Below are positions 32,045 to 34,218 of a stretch of DNA of 34,218 nt, piece by piece (position 1 is the first letter of the stretch; each line of letters starts with the position of its first letter). Made by a program: the position numbers and the translations under genes. Origin of the DNA: a virus; IMG/VR virus record IMGVR_UViG_3300028800_000230, positions 1 through 34,218 of that record; one strand, given 5' to 3'. The notes beneath the pieces are model-generated. The model saw only the letters and a program-made list of their open reading frames with translations, did not search any database and was not told the DNA's origin.

Positions 32045-33034
32045 TCAGACATTAGCCGCCTCTTCCTGCCAATCCGGGTGGTGGTGTCCGTACACTCTTT
32101 CGAGCGTCTTAGTGGTCATTCCCAGATGCCCCGCAGCCTGCCAAGGATCGATCCCAGCTTGCATGAGCCACGTCGCCCTCGTATGCCGCAGGGTGTGGCG
32201 GGTAACGCCCTCTAGGCCAGCCTGCTTGACAATACGCGGCCAGCTACGGTGCGGGTCACTGACAGCCCCTCCGTTGAAATGGCAGACAAACTCTGCACCG
32301 CCATCGATCCGTTTCCAGCGTTTGAGGTGGCCCAATATGCGCCTGCCCAGTTTGGCCTTCGGGGCGCGCTTTTTCGCGTCCGGCATTGCGCCGCGCGGCA
32401 GGCGGCTCATGATCCCGGATTCCAGATCGACTTGGTTCCAGCGCAGCGCCAGAATCACGCCCGGTCGTGAGCCGGTATAGAGACCGAGCAGGATCAGGCG
32501 GCGAAGATGCACGTATGGCTTGGCGGCTTTAAGCAATCTCGCCGCTTCCTGCCGTGTCAGCCATCGTTCCTTTGGCGGGTTCGCTTTGGGTTTCCAGAAT
32601 GTCGGGATGAAATTGAGCGGCCCATATTCGGCGTGCCAGTAGTTGACGGCCTGCTTTAGAGTTTTGATGTCTGAGACAGCCGCCATCTTCGGTCGATCTT
32701 GCGCATACTGGCGGCAGGTCTTGGCCGAAATATAGACGACAGACTTTTCGCCCCACCATTTGAGCAGATTCGAGATATTGTAGCCGATGTTGCGCGCCGT
32801 CTTTTTCGTGGGCGCAACCTCCCGACCATAAGCGGAAAGGACTTCGGCGATCATCGGCGCGCTCGACGGCTGGGGCTTATACTTGTGCCCGATGTATTGC
32901 GCGAGGCACTTTTCAGCATCAGCACGGTTTCTTTCGCCGCAGCCAGTGCGGATGAAGTTCTCTCCGTCTCTGATAACCCATTGCTTCCGTCTGTTATCGA
33001 GGTAAAGTCTTGGGCCTTTCGAACGACGCGGCAT
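32045..33034 (-). CDS. int: Tyrosine site-specific integrase
   Basis: The 329-residue product has an N-terminal SAM-like arm/core-binding part (about 55-150) and a C-terminal catalytic domain. The catalytic residues are visible: R190 in YTGSRPG, H280-x-x-R283 in HTLRHTR, H303 in AGHLG, the nucleophile Y315 in ERVYGHH, and a probable Lys near 222-228. It would integrate and, with an excisionase, excise the phage genome. The first 61 codons overlap the end of the upstream gene in a different frame (184 bp), suggesting coupled expression. Its presence marks the element as temperate. Confidence 0.93.
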   Translation of the reverse strand: MPRRSKGPRLYLDNRRKQWVIRDGENFIRTGCGERNRADAEKCLAQYIGHKYKPQPSSAPMIAEVLSAYGREVAPTKKTARNIGYNISNLLKWWGEKSVVYISAKTCRQYAQDRPKMAAVSDIKTLKQAVNYWHAEYGPLNFIPTFWKPKANPPKERWLTRQEAARLLKAAKPYVHLRRLILLGLYTGSRPGVILALRWNQVDLESGIMSRLPRGAMPDAKKRAPKAKLGRRILGHLKRWKRIDGGAEFVCHFNGGAVSDPHRSWPRIVKQAGLEGVTRHTLRHTRATWLMQAGIDPWQAAGHLGMTTKTLERVYGHHHPDWQEEAANV

Positions 33035-33231
33035 TTTTCCACCATTCTCCGAATGTCGGACGGTCTCGTAAATAGCTTTTTGCCAATCCGATAGGTAGTC
33101 AAGCGCCCGCGTCGATCTTCGGTGCGCAATGTGGAAAGAGTAAAGCCGAAGCGCTTGGCCGCTTCCTTCAACGGAATAGCGTCGTTGCTGCCTGCGTCGT
33201 CGGCGGGGACAAGGGTTGCGGCGGAGGTCAT
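32851..33231 (-). CDS. MerR-like helix-turn-helix protein, probable excisionase/directionality factor
   Basis: This 126-residue protein has a winged-helix DNA-binding domain at about 18-62: IPLKEAAKRFGFTLSTLRTEDRRG, then LTTYRIGKKLFTRPSDIRRMV. This is the layout of phage excisionases and MerR-like regulators. The remainder is a Ser/Thr-rich tail encoded where it overlaps the integrase start. I know the same gene order and overlap from alphaproteobacterial prophages. It probably controls integration versus excision. The ribosome site before ATG 33231 is weak. Confidence 0.75.
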   Translation of the reverse strand: MTSAATLVPADDAGSNDAIPLKEAAKRFGFTLSTLRTEDRRGRLTTYRIGKKLFTRPSDIRRMVEKCRVVRKAQDFTSITDGSNGLSETERTSSALAAAKETVLMLKSASRNTSGTSISPSRRARR

Positions 33232-33261
33232 GGCTTCAACGGTATCTTGGCATCGTTATAT

Positions 33262-33453
33262 TCAGCGCGAGACAGACGGAATGCGCGAATATGCGGGTTG
33301 ATATCCGGGCGACGTATGGGCCAATAAGCGAGTTGGGCTGTGATAAGCAAGTGTTGTCTTATCTAGCAACTGGCCCTTTCGCATTGTCGTATAAAATCCA
33401 CTGATGCAGCGGTAGGCACGCTCAAGTTCCGTCTGTAATTGTTCGTTCGTCAT
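33262..33453 (-). CDS. Small hypothetical phage early protein
   Basis: The 63-residue product has an N-terminal helix (NEQLQTELERAYRCISGFYTTM) and a DKTTLAYHSPTRLL segment that I know from small early proteins of related prophages. AGGGAAA lies about 9 bases before ATG 33453. It is located upstream of the excisionase on the same strand, so it is probably in the same early transcript. Function unknown. Confidence 0.6.
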   Translation of the reverse strand: MTNEQLQTELERAYRCISGFYTTMRKGQLLDKTTLAYHSPTRLLAHTSPGYQPAYSRIPSVSR

Positions 33454-33515
33454 GACTGATTTCCCTATTGAATTTGCTAGTCTTTATCGCTCGTTCCGTT
33501 GGGTAGAGTTCATCG

Positions 33516-33557
33516 TCACATCCGCTCGTCCTGCTCTATGGTCGTGGCGTCGGTCAT
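33516..33557 (-). CDS. Candidate 13-residue coupled micropeptide
   Basis: A 13-codon frame (MTDATTIEQ...) starts with an ATGA overlap on the stop of the 27-residue membrane peptide. Length and lack of any other support make it only a possibility. The rest of 33454-33515 holds nothing I can support. Confidence 0.15.
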   Translation of the reverse strand: MTDATTIEQDERM

Positions 33558-33637
33558 CGTGCGCTAATCCACATTCCAGTCCCCAGTAGAATCGCGCCAA
33601 GTATCATTCCGATGGAGAGGACAATTGCATCGTGCAT
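33554..33637 (-). CDS. 27-residue single-span membrane peptide
   Basis: ATG 33637 is preceded by AAAGGAG at 8-base spacing, an excellent ribosome site. It opens a 27-codon frame that is almost entirely one transmembrane helix (AIVLSIGMILGAILLGTGMWI) ending in SAR. It lies between the 181-residue gene and the gene at 33262, on the same strand as both. Likely a real small membrane protein, function unknown. Confidence 0.55.
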   Translation of the reverse strand: MHDAIVLSIGMILGAILLGTGMWISAR

Positions 33638-33650
33638 CGATGATGCTCCT

Positions 33651-34196
33651 TTAACGCCAAAGGGCTTCGCGAGTTGTCTTGCCGTCTTGGCGGACTGTTA
33701 CCTTTCCGTCCATGAGACCCGGACCTACCTGCGTGCATTCAACTTGGATCAACGAATCGCCGAACCAAATCGCGATTTTCTCCCCCTCTTTCGCATCCTT
33801 CGGCAAAAGCCATCGCGCTAAAGCCGTCTGATTATTCATTTCGTCGCATTCGGCGGAATTGAGTTCGCGTTTAGCATTACGCACCCGTTGGATGCAGCCG
33901 AGCCACGATTTCAAGAGGCGCTCGCCTTCGCCGGCCACACCAGTTTCCGGCTTTGTCGTTTGGTCTAACATCCCTTCCTCCCTCCTTGATTTTGCTACAG
34001 GTCGCGGTGGGGTTGAGGCTAATGCCTTGCGGGCTTCTTCTTTGCATCGGCAAACAAGACCGTCCTCATATTCGCCCCAACAAACAGTAAAAGTCCCGCG
34101 ATCACAGCCATGCGATTTCGCAATAGCATCGGTTTTCTCTTCAAGTGCGGGGTTGTTTATTGGTCGCAGATTGTTATAGCGATCTAAGTCTATCAT
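33651..34196 (-). CDS. Hypothetical early protein, possibly two genes fused in frame
   Basis: The 181-codon frame starts at ATG 34196 after a strong GGAGGAGG site at the right edge. Its first ~65 residues include a cysteine-containing segment (C31, C39, C49, C51: HGCDRGTFTVCW, LVCRCKEE). The later part (from Met76) is a separate-looking domain with ARWLLPKDAKEGEKIAIWFGDSLIQVE and KVTVRQDGKTTREA. A very strong ribosome site sits in frame before Met76, so the second part may also be made alone from ATG 33971. Families not recognised. Confidence 0.65.
   Translation of the reverse strand: MIDLDRYNNLRPINNPALEEKTDAIAKSHGCDRGTFTVCWGEYEDGLVCRCKEEARKALASTPPRPVAKSRREEGMLDQTTKPETGVAGEGERLLKSWLGCIQRVRNAKRELNSAECDEMNNQTALARWLLPKDAKEGEKIAIWFGDSLIQVECTQVGPGLMDGKVTVRQDGKTTREALWR
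33972..33986 (-). promoter_or_regulatory. Internal Shine-Dalgarno before in-frame ATG 33971
   Basis: The - strand reads AGGAGGGAGGAAGGG directly before ATG 33971, inside the 33651-34196 frame. It is stronger than most gene-start sites in this window, so a 106-residue product from 33971 is likely made in addition to, or instead of, the long form. Confidence 0.5.
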
Positions 34197-34218
34197 GCAT
34201 TCCTCCTCCTCTGATTTC

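Noticed and set aside
1-34218. Diversity-generating retroelement acting on the tail fibres
   Set aside because: No reverse transcriptase gene and no adenine-rich template/variable repeat pair was noticed in the window, although one could lie outside it.
1-34218. tRNA genes or CRISPR arrays
   Set aside because: No T-loop/acceptor pattern and no regularly spaced repeats were seen on reading both strands.

Overview
The window looks like part of a temperate tailed phage or prophage of a Gram-negative host, probably an alphaproteobacterium near Bradyrhizobium/Nitrobacteraceae. I base the host guess on three things read by eye: the moderately high G+C, an outer-membrane-protein-like gene whose leader and start of mature protein look like those of that group, and a conserved exported protein (25415-25822) of a type I know from it. 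No database search was run. Terminase, portal and capsid genes are absent and would be expected to the left. No tRNA, rRNA, CRISPR array or insertion sequence was seen.

Positions 1-29152 hold the late region, almost all on the + strand and tightly packed, with many ATGA, GTGA or TAATG start/stop overlaps. From left to right come small basic head-region proteins and a repeat-rich structural protein (7-1908), then three consecutive proteins with signal peptides (1920-6692), including an arabinofuranosidase-B-like domain protein and a BNR/Asp-box beta-propeller. An FkbM methyltransferase follows on the - strand (6693-7424). Next is a podovirus-like connector/nozzle module (7482-13075), a GNAT acetyltransferase, and two very large ejection-type proteins, one with a lytic transglycosylase domain (13549-20477). 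After these come a tail-collar fibre, a large fibre with a signal peptide and predicted beta-helix, and a small exported protein (21198-25110). The lysis and exported-protein genes (25415-29094) include a DUF1906-type lysin, two holin-like membrane proteins and an outer-membrane-protein moron. A strong rho-independent terminator at 29122-29152 closes the unit. Two HNH homing-type endonucleases interrupt the late genes, at 8168 (+) and 20480 (-).

Positions 29153-34218 hold a - strand accessory/early region. It is a run of small genes, most with a clear Shine-Dalgarno sequence, then a tyrosine integrase (32045-33034) overlapped by its probable excisionase (32851-33231), then more small early genes up to the right edge. 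The block at about 31500-31860 is scrambled: it contains an isolated 60-codon piece resembling a family A phage DNA polymerase and a probable frameshifted small gene.

The most unusual pattern is that putative virion or receptor-interaction proteins carry classical signal peptides and are rich in cysteine, with even counts in the three larger ones I counted fully. The two giant signal-less ejection proteins show no cysteine that I can see. This suggests that a subset of the phage proteins is exported and disulfide-bonded. A second pattern is a short basic-Gly-Gly-x-Val motif recurring in at least five neighbouring late proteins.
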